This document shows positions 21,981-32,692 of a DNA stretch of 64,000 nt, one piece after another. The position numbers and the translations under genes were made by a program. Under the pieces are notes generated by a model, which was given only the letters and a program-made list of their open reading frames with translations, ran no database searches and was not told where the DNA came from. The DNA comes from Aphelocoma coerulescens. Lineage: Eukaryota > Chordata > Aves > Passeriformes > Corvidae. The stretch covers positions 4,092,001 to 4,156,000 of the forward strand of contig NW_027183804.1 in the NCBI RefSeq assembly GCF_041296385.1. Reading direction: 5' to 3'. Position 1 is the stretch's first letter. Every line of letters starts with the position of its first letter.

Positions 21981-22657
21981 CTGATGTGCTGAGGCCTGAG
22001 CAGCAGGCCTCAGCCGGAGCTGACCTACAAGATGAACCCTGGCCAATCTGTGACTAACACCCTCAGTATTATTTAGCTAAAAACAGATGACAAAGATGCT
22101 TCTGCTAGCCATTTAACGCCAAATGGGCTGCTTTAGAAACTTTCCCATAACCGTGTACAGTTATCTGCAAGAAATGGATAATTTAAGAAACTTTCCCCAG
22201 CTGACATGAATAAAGGTTTGTTTGCAGGGTGTTTGAGGGGAAACCCTCCCAGGCAAGGCCTGGGCACTGGCCAAGCTGTGGCCCCTGCTGGTTGCAAAGT
22301 GTGCCATCAGACCCAGGTGTTTCCGGACTAAAAACACAATCAAGTCACTTGGACTTCCTGATTTGGGCCTATAAAAGCTGGAGACATGTTAGGGGCAAAT
22401 TTGGAGGCCTCACATACAGGTAGATGCACCCATAGGATTCTCCCAATTGACGGGAAGGGTTCTCCAGATCCTTGCTGCGAAACGGGGCTCCCCAACGACT
22501 GCAGATCTGGATGATGGTAAGGTATTTAGGCAATTGGTGATGCATCTTTCTAAATCACTCTCCTTTCTCTTGGATAGTAATAATTAGGTGCATTACCTTG
22601 CTTATTTTTGCTTGTTGCTAAATCCAAGCCCCTAGTTTTACTGAATGTATCGTTTTA
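21981..22657 (+). mobile_element. 3' LTR of element 3 (approximate limits)
   Basis: It follows the env remnant and begins near TGATGTGCTGAGG. It has a clear TATA box (TATAAAAG, 22370-22377) and a CCATAACC/ATAAAGG-type promoter neighbourhood. It probably ends near TTTTACA at 22657. The poly(A) signal is a weak AATAAT at about 22580. No second copy of this LTR is in the window, so the limits are estimates. Confidence 0.55.
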
Positions 22658-23963
22658 CATTTGAGGTTCCTTAATTTCACAGTAAAATAAGAGCATTCTT
22701 TCCAGTGCTGTCTGTGTCCTTTAAATCGCCTCTGCCCCTTGGCAGAACAACAGGAGGCCCCTGAGGGGCTGGGGTGGTGGGAAGGCCCGAGGAAGTGGCT
22801 GTCAGAGGCCATAAGCAGCCTCCAGGCAGCCGCCTCGTTCCTGCCGCCCGGCTGCTCTGGCGCTTCCCCGAAGCATCTCCCAGGCCTGCGGCAGAAGCCC
22901 TCAAGGCCGGGCCTCAGCAGGAGGGTGGGGAGCACCCTGAGGTGCCGAGGCTGGGCTGGCTGGGGACAAGGAGGGCGGGGGGGCCCTGCTGGGGCACGGC
23001 CCCTGGCTGCTGCCAAGAAGGGGCGGTGGGCAGAGGCAGGGCTGGCGGCCAGCCCGGGCCCCCGCGGCTGCCCAGGCCACGGGGCTGTGACCGAGGCCCC
23101 CCTGACACAGAGCTCTGGGCCCGCACAGCTGCTGCCACCATGGGGAGGGCGGCGATGTCTCCTCGAGCAGGGCTGCCGAGTCGCTGCTGCCGAAACAGCT
23201 CTGGACGCCACAGAAACAGCACCAGAGCGTGCACAGGAACAGCAGGAGCCCCAGTGCCGGCACCAGCCCAACAAGGCATCCGCACCAGCCGGGACGCCAA
23301 ACGGGGCCATACTGTGGGCGCAGCTGCACGTGGCTTGGCAAAAGGCTCCAGCAGAATTGGCCACAATGGCTTCCTCTTGCCTTGCCAGCCTCACAGCGAC
23401 GCTTGGCAGCTTCAGCTGCAGCCTGTGCCCCTGACTGACTTCAGTGGCCGTGCTTGAGGGCAGACTCGCCTTCCACAGTCAGGCGTCCCAAGGCAGCGGC
23501 ATTGGTGCCATCGTGAGAGAGAGACTCTGATGGGACACAAGCCCTGCACTGCAGGTGCCATCCCTCTCCTGCATGCAGGCCCCTTAAAGACACGTACATG
23601 AGCTTCCAAACGAAATCCTGGACTTGCTTGGAACAAAGGAAGATGCAGCTGGCACTAAAGAAAAGCAGGGAGTGCTGGCAGACGTTCGGGGGCGGAGGGA
23701 AGCACTTTGCTGTGTGCAGAGGAGATGGCCCGGTTCACAAGCTCAGGCTTTGCTGCCAGAGGATCCTGCTTTGCTCTTGCTGGAGGCCATTCCCTACCAG
23801 TGCATGGCCCTCCATTGCTCCTGCATCACGGCTGCTGGACCTGTGGCAGCAAGTGTGTCCCGAGTCCATGTGACAGCAGAAAAGGGTGGGACCTGTGTGC
23901 TTCCAGCACCTGTCTTGGCTGCTCCTTCAGGGTGCTGGCACCATCATCAGAGACACAGAACAG
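22658..23963. other. GC-rich stretch without recognised gene
   Basis: Long frames exist on both strands because stop codons are rare in this composition. One minus-strand frame (23341-22901) encodes a hydrophobic run VGLVPALGLLLFLCTLWCC that could be a membrane span, but no flanking domain or splice pattern supports a gene. The stretch ends at the cassette copy 1 boundary, a decayed CCTTCCTT run. Confidence 0.4.
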
Positions 23964-24276
23964 CTTCCTTCCTTCTCTCACAAGCCCTTCTCACCCCATT
24001 GAAGGGGTGCAAAGCAGCATGATCCCCTCCCAACCGGCGTCTTCTCACCCTCCCAAAATGTGGGGACTTCGCCTCAGCCCACCCAAGTTGTTTGGGGTTT
24101 ACGGCACCTTCCCCAAATTCACTGCAACCTCCCAGAAACAACTTAGAGGCCCCAAAATGGTCAAAAAGCAGCAGGAGCCTCCCCAAAAGTAGCTCCTGGT
24201 TTCCCTCCTGGGAGTGCCCCACTCCAAGTACCCAAACCATCCCATCCCTCCCAAACTTCATCCCACTCCAACGATG

Positions 24277-24369
24277 CCATCCCATCCCATCCCATCCCAT
24301 CCCATCCCATCCCATCCCATCCCATCCCATCCCATCCCATCCCATCCCATCCCATCCCATCCCATCCCA
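24277..24369. repeat. (CATCC)n pentanucleotide array, copy 1
   Basis: About 18 uninterrupted CATCC units. The minus strand is (GGGAT)n, a run of G-triplets with two-base loops. Confidence 0.95.
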
Positions 24370-24379
24370 CCCCTCCTGG

Positions 24380-26240
24380 ACACCAATTCCCCTTCTGTGC
24401 TTCCTGACTCCCCACAGCCGGGCCTTGGGGCTGACGGATCGAGCCATTTGGGGCTGCCATCGACACATTGGGGCTGGCATTGAGTTTATTGGAGGCACCT
24501 GCTCAATCCCTCCATCCCAAATGGGAGTTTGGAACCTCTCCTCAGCCCTTGCTGTGCCCATGGGCTCACCTCAAGTCCCAAAATGACAGCCAGGGCCCCA
24601 CAGCCCATTCAGAACCTCTCAACATTGCCAGAAACAGCAGCATCCTTCCCAAAATGGGCTCCCCACATCCCTGACAATAGGTCCCCCTTCCAAGTACCAG
24701 AGCCCCCCTCTCAGAACCCCTCCGAAGCACTGGGGGGACCCCAAAACTGCCTCAGGAACGGGACATACTCTGACATCCCTTCAGGAATGTGGGATACCCC
24801 AGAACCCACTGAGGAACGGGGTCCCCCCGGCCTCATCATGCGCAGCCTTCAGCTGGCTCAGCCAGAGCCCATCCCGCCCTCAGCAGCCCCAGCCCAGCCC
24901 AGCCCTCCTGGGCAGGAAGCCCCAATGGCCGAGCCGGCCTGGGACACTTGCAGGGATGCGGGGGCAGCCGCAGCTTCTGGGGCCAGCCTGTGCCAGGCCC
25001 TGAGCGCCCTGCCAGGGAACCATTGCTGCCCCACATCCCATCTCAGCCTGCCCTCGGGCAGCGGGAAGCCGTTCCCTGGGGCCCGGCCCCGCAGGCCCTT
25101 GGCAAGAGTCTCTGTCCCCCAGCAATTGCTGCTCCTCCCTGCTGCGGGGCCCGAGCTGCAAGTTGATTTTCTGCCGCTGGCCCCGGCCCAGCCCCGAGCC
25201 AGGGCCAGCACCTTGCAAGAACTGCCCCCAGCAGAGCTGTTCCCTCCTGCAGTAGTTACACCTGCACACCCACAGCGCCTGAGACTGCAAGCAATGAGCA
25301 TTCCCTGGGCACATGTGCAGCCCAAGCAGCTCGAGGACAGCCTTGCAGCAGGACTGCTCTCAGCTGAGCCAAAAAGGCCCCTCTGGCAGCTGCAGGGCCA
25401 TCGCAAAGGGCAAGGGCCAGAGCCTGGGCCCACGGGGGAGGAAAGGGCTCTGAATTCCCCTGCCCTGGCACAGAAACCCTGTTCCCAGGCTGCTTCCCAC
25501 ACAGGATTCCTCTGGAGGGCTGCGGAAAGCTGAGAGGCAGCTCTGGCTTCTCCACTTTTCCTGTGCTAAAGCTGCCTGGCAGAAGAAATGGAGGGACAGC
25601 TCTGGTGGCACAATCCCTCCCGGCCCAGGGCACAGCGCTGGGAAGGTCTTTCCGTGCCGAGGCTTTGCTGCGGCCAAGGAAAGCTCCTGGCTCAGGGTCA
25701 CCTTTCCTGCGGGGCCAGACCCCCCGAGTGGCCCAGCAGCAGCAGAGAATTCCAGCACAGCCCCGGCACGGGCAGGGCGGCCCTGGGCGGGCTGCGGGAG
25801 CCGGCAGCGCCTGAGCTCAGAGCAGCTGAGCCCGGGGGCTCTTGGCCAAGGCCGAGGCCCAGCGAGCATTTCTCAGGTCGCAGGGCGGCCTGGAAAGGTG
25901 CTGGGGGGGATCATTCACCCCCCAGTGCGGTCCCAGTGGCTCCCAGGATTTCCATGTCCGTGCTCCCAGCGCTGCTGCCAGCCCTGATCCGTGGGGATGG
26001 GAATGTCCCGCTCCCTTCCCGGGGCAGGCTCACACCTGAGCCAGGTGTGCAGGGCAGGACCTTGCCCTGAGCCCAAGCCCTGTCCCCCCTGCAGGATCTG
26101 CTTCCCATCGGCCTCTTCCTCCTGGGGCCCCAAGCCCAGCTCGGTGCTGAACGAAGGGCGCTGGGCCGGGGTCATCCCCCGGCGGGGGCTGCGCACCCCC
26201 TCTGCCCCCTCCCCAAATTCCCTCCCGGGGCAGCAGGGGC
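24380..26240. other. Cassette copy 1 left part, no gene recognised
   Basis: GC-rich, with long open frames conserved in all three cassette copies (for example minus 25360-25869). Conservation is at the DNA level and equal in all frames, so it reflects recent duplication, not coding constraint. No domain was recognised. Copy 3 has an extra 410 bp inside this part. Confidence 0.45.
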
Positions 26241-26244
26241 TGGG

Positions 26245-26412
26245 GCAGGAGCCCTGTGGGCAGGGAAAAGGGGGTGACATCGGGATGGGGGGGTCACAAA
26301 CGCTCTGGGGGGACACACACGGCCCCTGGGGACCCCCCCTCACCTTCTCCTGCAGTGCCAGGAGGATGAACCCCAACATGGAACCCCCGACCCCTGGCAG
26401 CATTTTGGGGGG
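26245..26412 (-). pseudogene. MHC class II beta transmembrane and cytoplasmic exons, copy 1
   Basis: The minus strand reads PKMLPGVGGSMLGFILLALQEK (26410-26344) followed by a GTGAGG donor. KML-GVGG--LG-I-LAL is the class II beta connecting/transmembrane exon, here shortened. After a short intron and CCCACAG, the last exon GGC TCC begins at 26253. In copies 2 and 3 it is closed by TGA, but here the third codon is TGC, so the stop is lost. No beta-2 domain exon is found upstream. It lies on the same strand as the zinc-finger gene and the signal-peptide exon at 29820. Confidence 0.6.
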
Positions 26413-26789
26413 TGGGTCCAGTGGCGGCTTTGTGGCTCTGGCGAGGTCACATCTGCCCTAAAACCCCCTCCCAGCCCCACAGCCACCCTCGGATCCCTCA
26501 AACCACCCCACAGCTCCCAGCCAGGACTCCCCCCAACCACTCCCTGCAATAGAAATGGCCCCAAGAGCCACCAAATCCCCTTCCCATCCCCCCCAACACC
26601 CACCCAAATTCCCTCCAAGCCACAGAGCCATGCCAGGACCACAAAACTCCCTCAGAGACTGCCCCAAAAGCCCCCCAAACCCCATCCCAACACCTCAAAT
26701 GGCCCCAAGAGGCTGAAAAGCCCCTCCCAAGGACCCAAGGAGCTCCTAGACCCCCTCCCAGCCCCCATGGCACCGACCAGGACAGGCTG

Positions 26790-26980
26790 GGGGCCAGGAA
26801 CATCCACAGCCCAGAGCAGCTCGGGCACTTCAGCAGCGATTTGGGCACTTCGGAGGTCACACCCCAAAGTGGGAGACCCAGGCCAGGGACTGGGACAGAC
26901 AACCGGAATTCCTGGAGAACAGACGGGCTCAGGTGGACACGTTCTGCCAGCACAACTGTGAGATTGTGGCCCCAATCTCC
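26790..26980 (+). pseudogene. MHC class II beta-1 domain exon remnant, copy 1 (opposite strand)
   Basis: In the plus strand RNIHSPEQLGHFSSDLG and, one frame over, ETQARDWDRQPEFLENRR and AQVDTFCQHNCEIVAP follow the peptide-binding beta-1 domain of class II beta chains. These are the HF-SD-G turn, the A-YW--QPEFLE helix start, the AQVDTFCxHNYE helix with the second domain cysteine, and the EIVAP end. A frameshift lies between the two parts, and the 5' half is missing. It points opposite to the class II exons at 26400 and 29820. Confidence 0.65.
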
Positions 26981-27104
26981 CTGGCTTTGTGGCTTCACAA
27001 CTATACTCCCAAATATTTCCCTGAACCACAAATTCATCCCCAAATTGTGGGAAAATGGTGGTGCTTTAGATAACTTTGTTTAATTTATTTTTACCCCAAT
27101 TTTG

Positions 27105-27205
27105 ATTGTTTTGACAGAATAAACATGGAAATTACTTAGGTTGGAAAAGACCTCCAAGATCATCCAGGGTGGCTTGATGTTACCAGAAGAAGCAATTGGA
27201 CAGAG
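27105..27205 (-). mobile_element. CR1 LINE 3' fragment, copy 1
   Basis: TTAGGTTGGAAAAGACCTCCAAGATCATCCAGG is the reverse of the CR1 tail consensus (quoted here only as its first and last parts: AGGTTGGAAAAGACCTC, AAGATCATCCAG). It lies in the 3' flank of the zinc-finger gene in all three cassettes, so it predates the duplication. Confidence 0.8.
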
Positions 27206-27470
27206 CAGATGAAATTTTTTAGGGTGTAAAGGTAAAAAATCAGCTCTTCCCAATGAATTTCCAATGACGATCTGAGTCCCGATGGATGTTCCTGCCCCTG
27301 CGTTCACCCAGGTGCCTACAGGGATCCAGGAGAACGTGGAGAGCACCAGCCAGGGGTCTTCCCAACACAGATCACAGGGAATGTGGGTCACCAGGGCTCC
27401 GCCAAATGTGGATAGAGTTGGAGCAGAGGACAAAGCTCTTGCCACAGTCAGGGCACTCGCAGGGCTTCCC

Positions 27471-28295
27471 TTAGCGGTGCCTCCGTTGGTGTCTGGTCAA
27501 GTTAGAGCTCCAGGAGAAGCTCTTCCCACACTGGGGACACTCGTAGGGCCTCTCCCCGGTGTGGATGCGCCGGTGGGTGATGAGGTCACAGTTGTACCAG
27601 AAGCCCTTCCTGCATTCGGGGCAGCGGAAGGGCCTCTCCTCTGTGTGAATCCGCTGGTGCAGGAGGAGACTGGAGCTGGTCTGAAACCTCTTCTCACACT
27701 CAGGACACTCATAGGGCCTCTCCCCACTGTGGATGCGCCGGTGGCGGATCAGGTGGGAGCTCCGCCTGAAGCTCTTCCCACATTCCTCACACATGTGGGA
27801 CTTCTCCCCATTGTGAAGCTGCTCATGAACCACCAGCTCTGACCTCTGGCTGGATCTCCGGCCGCCTTCCCGGCACAGGGTGGGTCTTTCCTCCTCAGAG
27901 CACCCTGGGCTGCGTTTGCAGCCCCTCCTCCTGCGGGATCTCTGGGGCTTTTCCTCCCCATTGGATTCCTGCGCCGTGGAGCCGCTCAAAACGGCCTCTT
28001 CCACCAGGTTCTGCCGCGGGGATTTGTCCTCCCTGGGCTCCGTCCTCAGCTCCTTGTCTGCGGGAGGAAGGACAAGGAGAGGATGGGATTTGCCTCCGTG
28101 CCACAGGGAAGGGGAAGGAGATCCCCCCAGTCCCTCCCCGGCAGGACGGCGTCGGCAGCGGGGTTGTCCTGCAGCCGGGGGCGATGCTGGGCTGGGAGAT
28201 GGAGCAGGAGAGAGGGGGAAAGGGGCACTGACTTCCTCCTCACCTGCCTGGGGGTCCCGAGGCATCTTCCTTTTCCTCGCAGCGTCCTCCTCCAT
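27471..28295 (-). CDS. C2H2 zinc-finger protein, 4 fingers (cassette copy 1)
   Basis: Two coding exons on the minus strand, 28295-28244 and 28057-27471, are joined across a GT-AG intron and give 212 aa. The first exon encodes a short acidic/basic leader ([14 protein letters not shown]). The second starts [18 protein letters not shown], then a basic [10 protein letters not shown] stretch, a linker, and four C2H2 fingers beginning at [10 protein letters not shown], with TGERPYE-type linkers (one SGERP, one TEERP). It is probably a nuclear DNA-binding protein; it has no KRAB, SCAN or BTB domain, so any repressor role is unknown. Compared with copy 2 it lacks three central fingers. The stop is followed by a relic finger. 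Non-coding 5' exons probably lie upstream (see 29113-29152). Confidence 0.8.
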   Translation of the reverse strand: MEEDAARKRKMPRDPQAGEEEVSAPFPLSPAPSPSPASPPAAGQPRCRRRPAGEGLGGSPSPSLWHGGKSHPLLVLPPADKELRTEPREDKSPRQNLVEEAVLSGSTAQESNGEEKPQRSRRRRGCKRSPGCSEEERPTLCREGGRRSSQRSELVVHEQLHNGEKSHMCEECGKSFRRSSHLIRHRRIHSGERPYECPECEKRFQTSSSLLLHQRIHTEERPFRCPECRKGFWYNCDLITHRRIHTGERPYECPQCGKSFSWSSNLTRHQRRHR

Positions 28296-29112
28296 CTGGC
28301 CATGGGTTGGGAATGGGAAATCCTGGTTTGGGGAGAAACAAGGGATGAGTGTGTTGGGTTGGGGCTTCCTTCTGCCCAAGTCCACCTCTAGAAGTCACCA
28401 GGTACCTGGTGTCCATAAAACCAACAAAAAATCAAGAGTGACTCCAAAAAAAGCCTCCAGGAGTTCCCCCTTTCCAGTCTCCTCACTTTGGGGTTCTGGG
28501 GGTCCCCCTTGTCAGGGCTGCTGGGGGTCCCGTGGGTCCTGGGGATCCTCCTCTCTGGGGTCCTGCTTAGGGATGCTGGGGGGTTTTGGGGGTCCCACAG
28601 GTCCCTTTTTTCCTGATTCTGCTTTGGCTCCCAGAGGTCCCAGGGTCCCCTCTTCAGCCTCCCTCCACTCCAGGCACTTGGGGCTCCCCCCTCTCCTCAC
28701 CGCCCCTTTTAGGGCTGAGAGATCCCAACCCCACCTCATCTCCAGGCCCCCCCACCCCTCCAGGCTCTTGGGGGTCCCCCAGCTCTGGTATCGTCCCTCT
28801 CTGCTCTCCCCACTCCAGGGGTCCCGTGTTCCAGCCCCCAGCTCTCCTGGGGATCCCCAAAGCCAATGTCCAACCCCACCAGGACCGGGTGATCCTCACA
28901 TGGACCCCCCAAGACCCCCAAGGGGCAATTATGGCTCAGCTTTGGAGTCCTGCAAGATCCACATATCCCCTCTGGCCCAAAAAATCCCTCCCAGGGACAT
29001 GCAAGAACATCTGGGGCTCAATTCCAGAATCTGCAAGCTCCAAACACCCCGCCAAAAAAACCCTCCTGGTGACCCCCCGATAGATTTGGGGTGAGCTCCC
29101 CCTCCCCGCTCA
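28296..29112. other. 5' flank/intron of zinc-finger gene, copy 1
   Basis: GC-rich, tandemly G/C-run-rich sequence between the first coding exon and a putative non-coding exon. It is also present in copy 2 (46000-46780). No gene of its own is seen. 28950-29140 is an old tandem duplicate of 30430-30640. Confidence 0.5.
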
Positions 29113-29152
29113 CCTGCAGGATGGGGGGGAAGATGCTACCGGGGCTGGGGGT
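29113..29152 (-). other. Putative short exon flanked by splice signals, copy 1
   Basis: On the minus strand GTCCGCAG precedes CACCCCCAGCCCCGG and the segment ends CTGCAG followed by GTGAGC. A similar block with the same signals occurs about 1.5 kb away (near 30630-30670) and twice in copy 2. It could be a 5' exon of the zinc-finger transcript, but there is no coding evidence. Confidence 0.35.
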
Positions 29153-29746
29153 GCTGCGGACACAGTGGGCGGGCGGTGGAACCTCGTGGTTCTCCAGCTC
29201 CTCCTCCTCCTCTCTCCCTCCTCTTCCTCCCGCTCCTCCTCCACTCCCACCCTGCCCCCCCTTTCCCACCCCCTCTGCCCCACGGCTGCCGCAGCACCGG
29301 CTGCTGTGTGGGGGGAGCCCCCGATCAGCCCCAGGGATGGACAGGGGGGTTGGGGACCCCCCAGTGCGGATCCCTCCCTTCCCCAGAGCCCCAGGGAATC
29401 GCTCCAGGGCTCAGGTGCTGGGGGATAGAGCTGCACCCCCATGGAACCGCTCTTCTGCTGTCCCAACCCCACCTTTCCCTCCCCTCTCCTCCCCTTTCTC
29501 AGCGTTCCCCCAATCCACAGCCCCATTCCAGCTCAATTTGAGTGTCCCATCCCCATCCCGCTTTCTTTGGGTGTCCCAGCCCCCTCTTCCCCCCCACCTC
29601 CTTCTGCACCTTCCGCATCCCCAATCCCCACCTCCCCTCCCCCGGCCTTGGTTTTGGGGGTTCCAGGCCCCTCCTGCTCACTTTGGGGGTTCCATTCCCC
29701 ATTTCGCTCAATTTGGGGTCCCAGACCCGCCCCCCTTCTCACCGCT

Positions 29747-29820
29747 CCCCCCGCGCCCGGGGGGGCTCCCAGCACCACCAGTGCCACCAGTGCGGCCCCA
29801 GCTGCCCCCACACGCCCCAT
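29747..29820 (-). pseudogene. MHC class II beta exon 1 (signal peptide), copy 1
   Basis: The minus-strand ATG at 29820 opens MGRVGAAGAALVALVVLGAPP, a hydrophobic signal peptide of the type that starts passerine class II beta chains. The donor that is GGGGTGAGC in copy 2 reads GGGGGGAGC here, so the GT is lost. A second possible donor, GCGGTGAGAA, lies six bases on. No beta-1 exon follows on this strand. The next gene on the same strand is the zinc-finger gene. Confidence 0.65.
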
Positions 29821-31280
29821 GCCCAGCGCCGGGCGCTGCCGACAGCCCCAAAGCAGCCGCGCTGTGCCCTGGGGGGTCCCCAGAGCGGCCCCGCCCCGCA
29901 CGGCACTGGGAGCACCAGTCCGGACCAGTGCGGAGCGCGGGCGGGCGGCATCAGCCGTGCCCGGGCAGGGCCGGGCCCCGCGGGGCTCCCGCCCGCACTC
30001 GGCCCCCGCCGGGACAGCGCGGGGGGGCCCGGCCTGGCCGCCCCCACCTCCCCCTCCCCAAATTCCGCTCCGGGGGGCGCTGGGGGCGGGGGGGGCTCAG
30101 CTGGGGCCAGAGGTGCCGGAGCCACGTGTCCCCCGCTGCCAGCACCGCCCCCTCAGGATTAGGGGTGCCCCAAAACTCCCTCGGAGCTGGCGGATACCCC
30201 GCAGGCCCCTCAGGACTGGGGTCCCCCCGGCCTCATCATCCCCAACCTTCGCCTGCCTCATCCCAGGCCCCATCCCGCCCATCCCCCTCCGCCACACTTC
30301 ATCCCACACCCCAATCCACATCCCACCCTTCCCGGGCCCCATCCCGCCCCATCCCATTTCTCCCGGCAGCCGCCACCGGGACCCCCAAAACCCCGCGTGC
30401 CGGGGGCTCCCCAATATCCCCCAAGGGGCATTTGCGACTCACATTCGGAGCCCTGCAAGATCCAAACATCCGCCTCCCCCCCCGCCCCACCAAACCCCCC
30501 TTCCCCAGGAACTAACAAAGATATTTGGGGCTCGGTGCTGGAATCCTCCAAGCTCCAAAATCCCCTCTCCCGAAACAACCCCAGGCACCGCCCAAGATAT
30601 TTGGGGCGAGCTGCCCCTCCCCGGTCACCTGCGGGATGGGGGGAGCGGTGTTCCCGAGGCCGAGAGCTGCAGACAGAGAGAGCGATGGATGCACATGGAG
30701 GCTCCTCTTCCTGCCCCCTCTGGCCCGCCTCTTCCTCCCGCCCTTCCCCTTTATCCCTCCTCTTCCTCCCGCTCCTGCTCCTCCAGCCGTCCTCCGTCCA
30801 GCAGCTGCGCTGCCGCCCCCAAACCTCGGGCTGGAGCGGGGGGTCTGGGACACAGCCCCGTGCTGGGGGGCAGAGCCGCTGCTGGGGCCATCGCTGTGTC
30901 CAGGGCATCCTTTGTGGCCCTCGTGCAGCTCCAGGCTCCCGAGGGCTCCCCGAGGCTTTCTGTGGCTGTCCCTGCTCCCCAAATCTGTCGCGTTTGATGC
31001 CCGAGCGCGGCAGCCCCGTGCCCTGTGGCAGCAGCCGGTGCCGGGACACAGCCCCGGGAGCTGCGCTAATGCCCGGCCGTGCCAGGAGGGACTGAGGGGA
31101 GGGGACTTCATAAGGATCCCCCTCTGCGCCCCTGGCTGCGCACGGAAAGGTTCTTTACTGCATGGCAGGGATTTTCCGGGGTTTCTGGGCTCGGCGGGGC
31201 CGAGGCGGCGGCAGCGGGAGCCGCGGGGCCCGGCCCGTGGGGGCGGCCGGGCTGGAAAAGTGCGCGGGGCCCCAGCGCGG
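29821..31280. other. Cassette copy 1 right part, no gene recognised
   Basis: Strong CpG and G-run content upstream of the MHC exon 1 ATG (29830-30170) suggests a former promoter. The remainder contains the second member of the internal tandem duplication (30430-30670) and unique GC-rich sequence. No further exon was recognised. Confidence 0.4.
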
Positions 31281-31511
31281 TGCCCGAGGGCTGAGCGGAG
31301 CTGACGGGAACAAGCCCCGGAACCCCCCGGTGCCCGAGGGCTGAGCGGAGCTGACGGGAACAAGGCCCGGAACCCCCCGGTGCCCGAGGGCTGAGCGGAG
31401 CTGACGGGAACAAGCCCCGGAACCCCCCGGTGCCCGAGGGCTGAGCGGAGCTGACGGGAACAAGCCCCGGAACCCCCCGGTGCCCGAGGGCTGAGCGGAG
31501 CTGACGGGAAC
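31281..31511. repeat. 50-bp minisatellite, five near-identical units
   Basis: TGCCCGAGGGCTGAGCGGAG starts units at 31281, 31331, 31381, 31431 and 31481, exactly 50 bp apart. They are almost perfect apart from a few substitutions such as AAGGCC for AAGCCC. Because 50 is not a multiple of three, every frame cycles, so the long frames crossing it are artefacts. It begins where homology to cassette copy 2 ends. Confidence 0.95.
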
Positions 31512-32692
31512 ACCCCGCTCGTCTCCGCCGCTCCAAGCCGCTTCCCCGGCTCCGGCTGCCGCCGCCGCCCGGCCCCGGCGCGGTCCCGCGGGGTCGCCGC
31601 TCTTGGCGCAGCTGGAGGGCTCGATCCGAGCCGCGCCCCGCCCGTCCCTCGCTGCCGCTCTTTCGGTCACACGGAGCGGCCGAGACCCCGCGCTGCTGCC
31701 CCGACGCTCCCTCGCTGCAGCTCTTTCAGTCGCTGCGCAGCCGCCACTCCCCGTGCACTTCTTCTAGAATTTATTATTCCATTCTCCTTCTTTTATTCCA
31801 TTCGCACCTCCCATCCCACGCCCTCCGCTGCGGCTCTTTCAGCGCCGGGCTCCTCGCTGGTCTCTCGGTGCGGCTCCTTCGGTGTCACGGGTCGGCGGAG
31901 ACGCCCCTCGGTGCGGCTCTTTGATCGGATTTCCTTCTTTCCTCGCGGTTTTCTCTCGTTCCCAGCTCGCCCGTCCCGCCGAGCGGCTCCTTCAGGGGCT
32001 CGGGGCGGCTCCAAAGGGCCCCGCCCGCCGCCGCTGCCCGAGGCCTCCCCGCTGCTGCCGGGGATCAGACACCGCAGGCGGCCCCGGCCCCTTCCTCTTC
32101 TTCCTCTTCTTCCTCTTCTTCCTCTTCTTCCTCTTCTTCCTCTTCTTCCTCTTCTTCCTCGTCTTCCTCTTCTTCCTCTTCTTCCTCCTCGCTGCTGCCG
32201 GGGTTCAGCCCCCGCCGCCGCCCGGCTCCTTCTGCCGCTCCTGCCCGGCACGAAGCGGCGCTGCCGCTGACGGGGCCGGAGCGCGGCTGCCCCGCGACTG
32301 CCCCGCGCCTCAGGGCCGGGCCGGGGAGTGACCGCACGGCTGGGGAGGGACCCCCCGCTGGCCAGGGCAGGGACTGACCCCATGGGAGGGACCCCCCGCT
32401 GGCCAGGGCAGGGACTGACCCCATGGGAAAGACTCCGAGAATTCTGCTCCCAGAGATCATTCCTGCTCACACTGACCCTTGTAGAAAGGGGCCATCGTTC
32501 CAGGCAGCCTGTACTGAGCATGTGGCTCCTGAGCGGGCTTTGTTGTTTAGGAAACCTGCTCAGGCTTTTCCATTCTTTCCTTGCAAACAGGAAAACTTCT
32601 CCTGGGCCTGTGTGCAGGCAGAGCCCTGAGGAGAGCAGGTGGCACATGGTGCGCTGGGCTGGGACAGCCAGCTGCAGAGCTCAAGGGAAGAA
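31512..32692. other. GC-rich stretch with pyrimidine tract and 41-bp duplication
   Basis: No gene is recognised. 32094-32195 is a (CTTCTTCCT)n pyrimidine tract, about ten units with one interruption. Just after, a 41-bp unit GAGGGACCCCCCGCTGGCCA... is repeated twice (32345-32424). CTGCGGCTCTTT-type phrases recur between 31650 and 31930. Confidence 0.6.

Larger units (their letters stand above)
23964..31280. repeat. Segmental duplication cassette, copy 1
   Basis: This block is repeated inverted at 51360-42605 and direct at 59791-64000 (the last cut by the window). Matching landmarks: a 510-base open segment 25360-25869 / 49465-49974 / 61509-62018, the zinc-finger stop 27471 / 47878 / 63595, and MHC exon 1 29820 / 45278. 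The offsets stay within a few tens of bases over most of its length apart from indels. Its left edge is at a decayed CCTT run and its right edge at the start of a 50-bp minisatellite. Confidence 0.9.

Noticed and set aside
22901..23341. Possible membrane protein on the minus strand with a hydrophobic run
   Set aside because: A single hydrophobic stretch in a GC-rich stop-poor region, with no signal peptide, exon structure or recognised domain.
24161..24561. Frames containing repeated GWDGM or PSHPI residues
   Set aside because: They are translations of the (GGGAT)n / (CATCC)n arrays, repeated at 50944-51180 and 59860-60227.
25360..25869. Open frame conserved at identical length in all three cassettes
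   Set aside because: Conservation reflects recent DNA duplication; the opposite strand is equally open and the sequence has no domain.
31108..31670. Overlapping minus-strand frames with repeated SAPLSPRAPGGSG text
   Set aside because: The 50-bp minisatellite cycles through all three frames, so all are open. Not a protein repeat.
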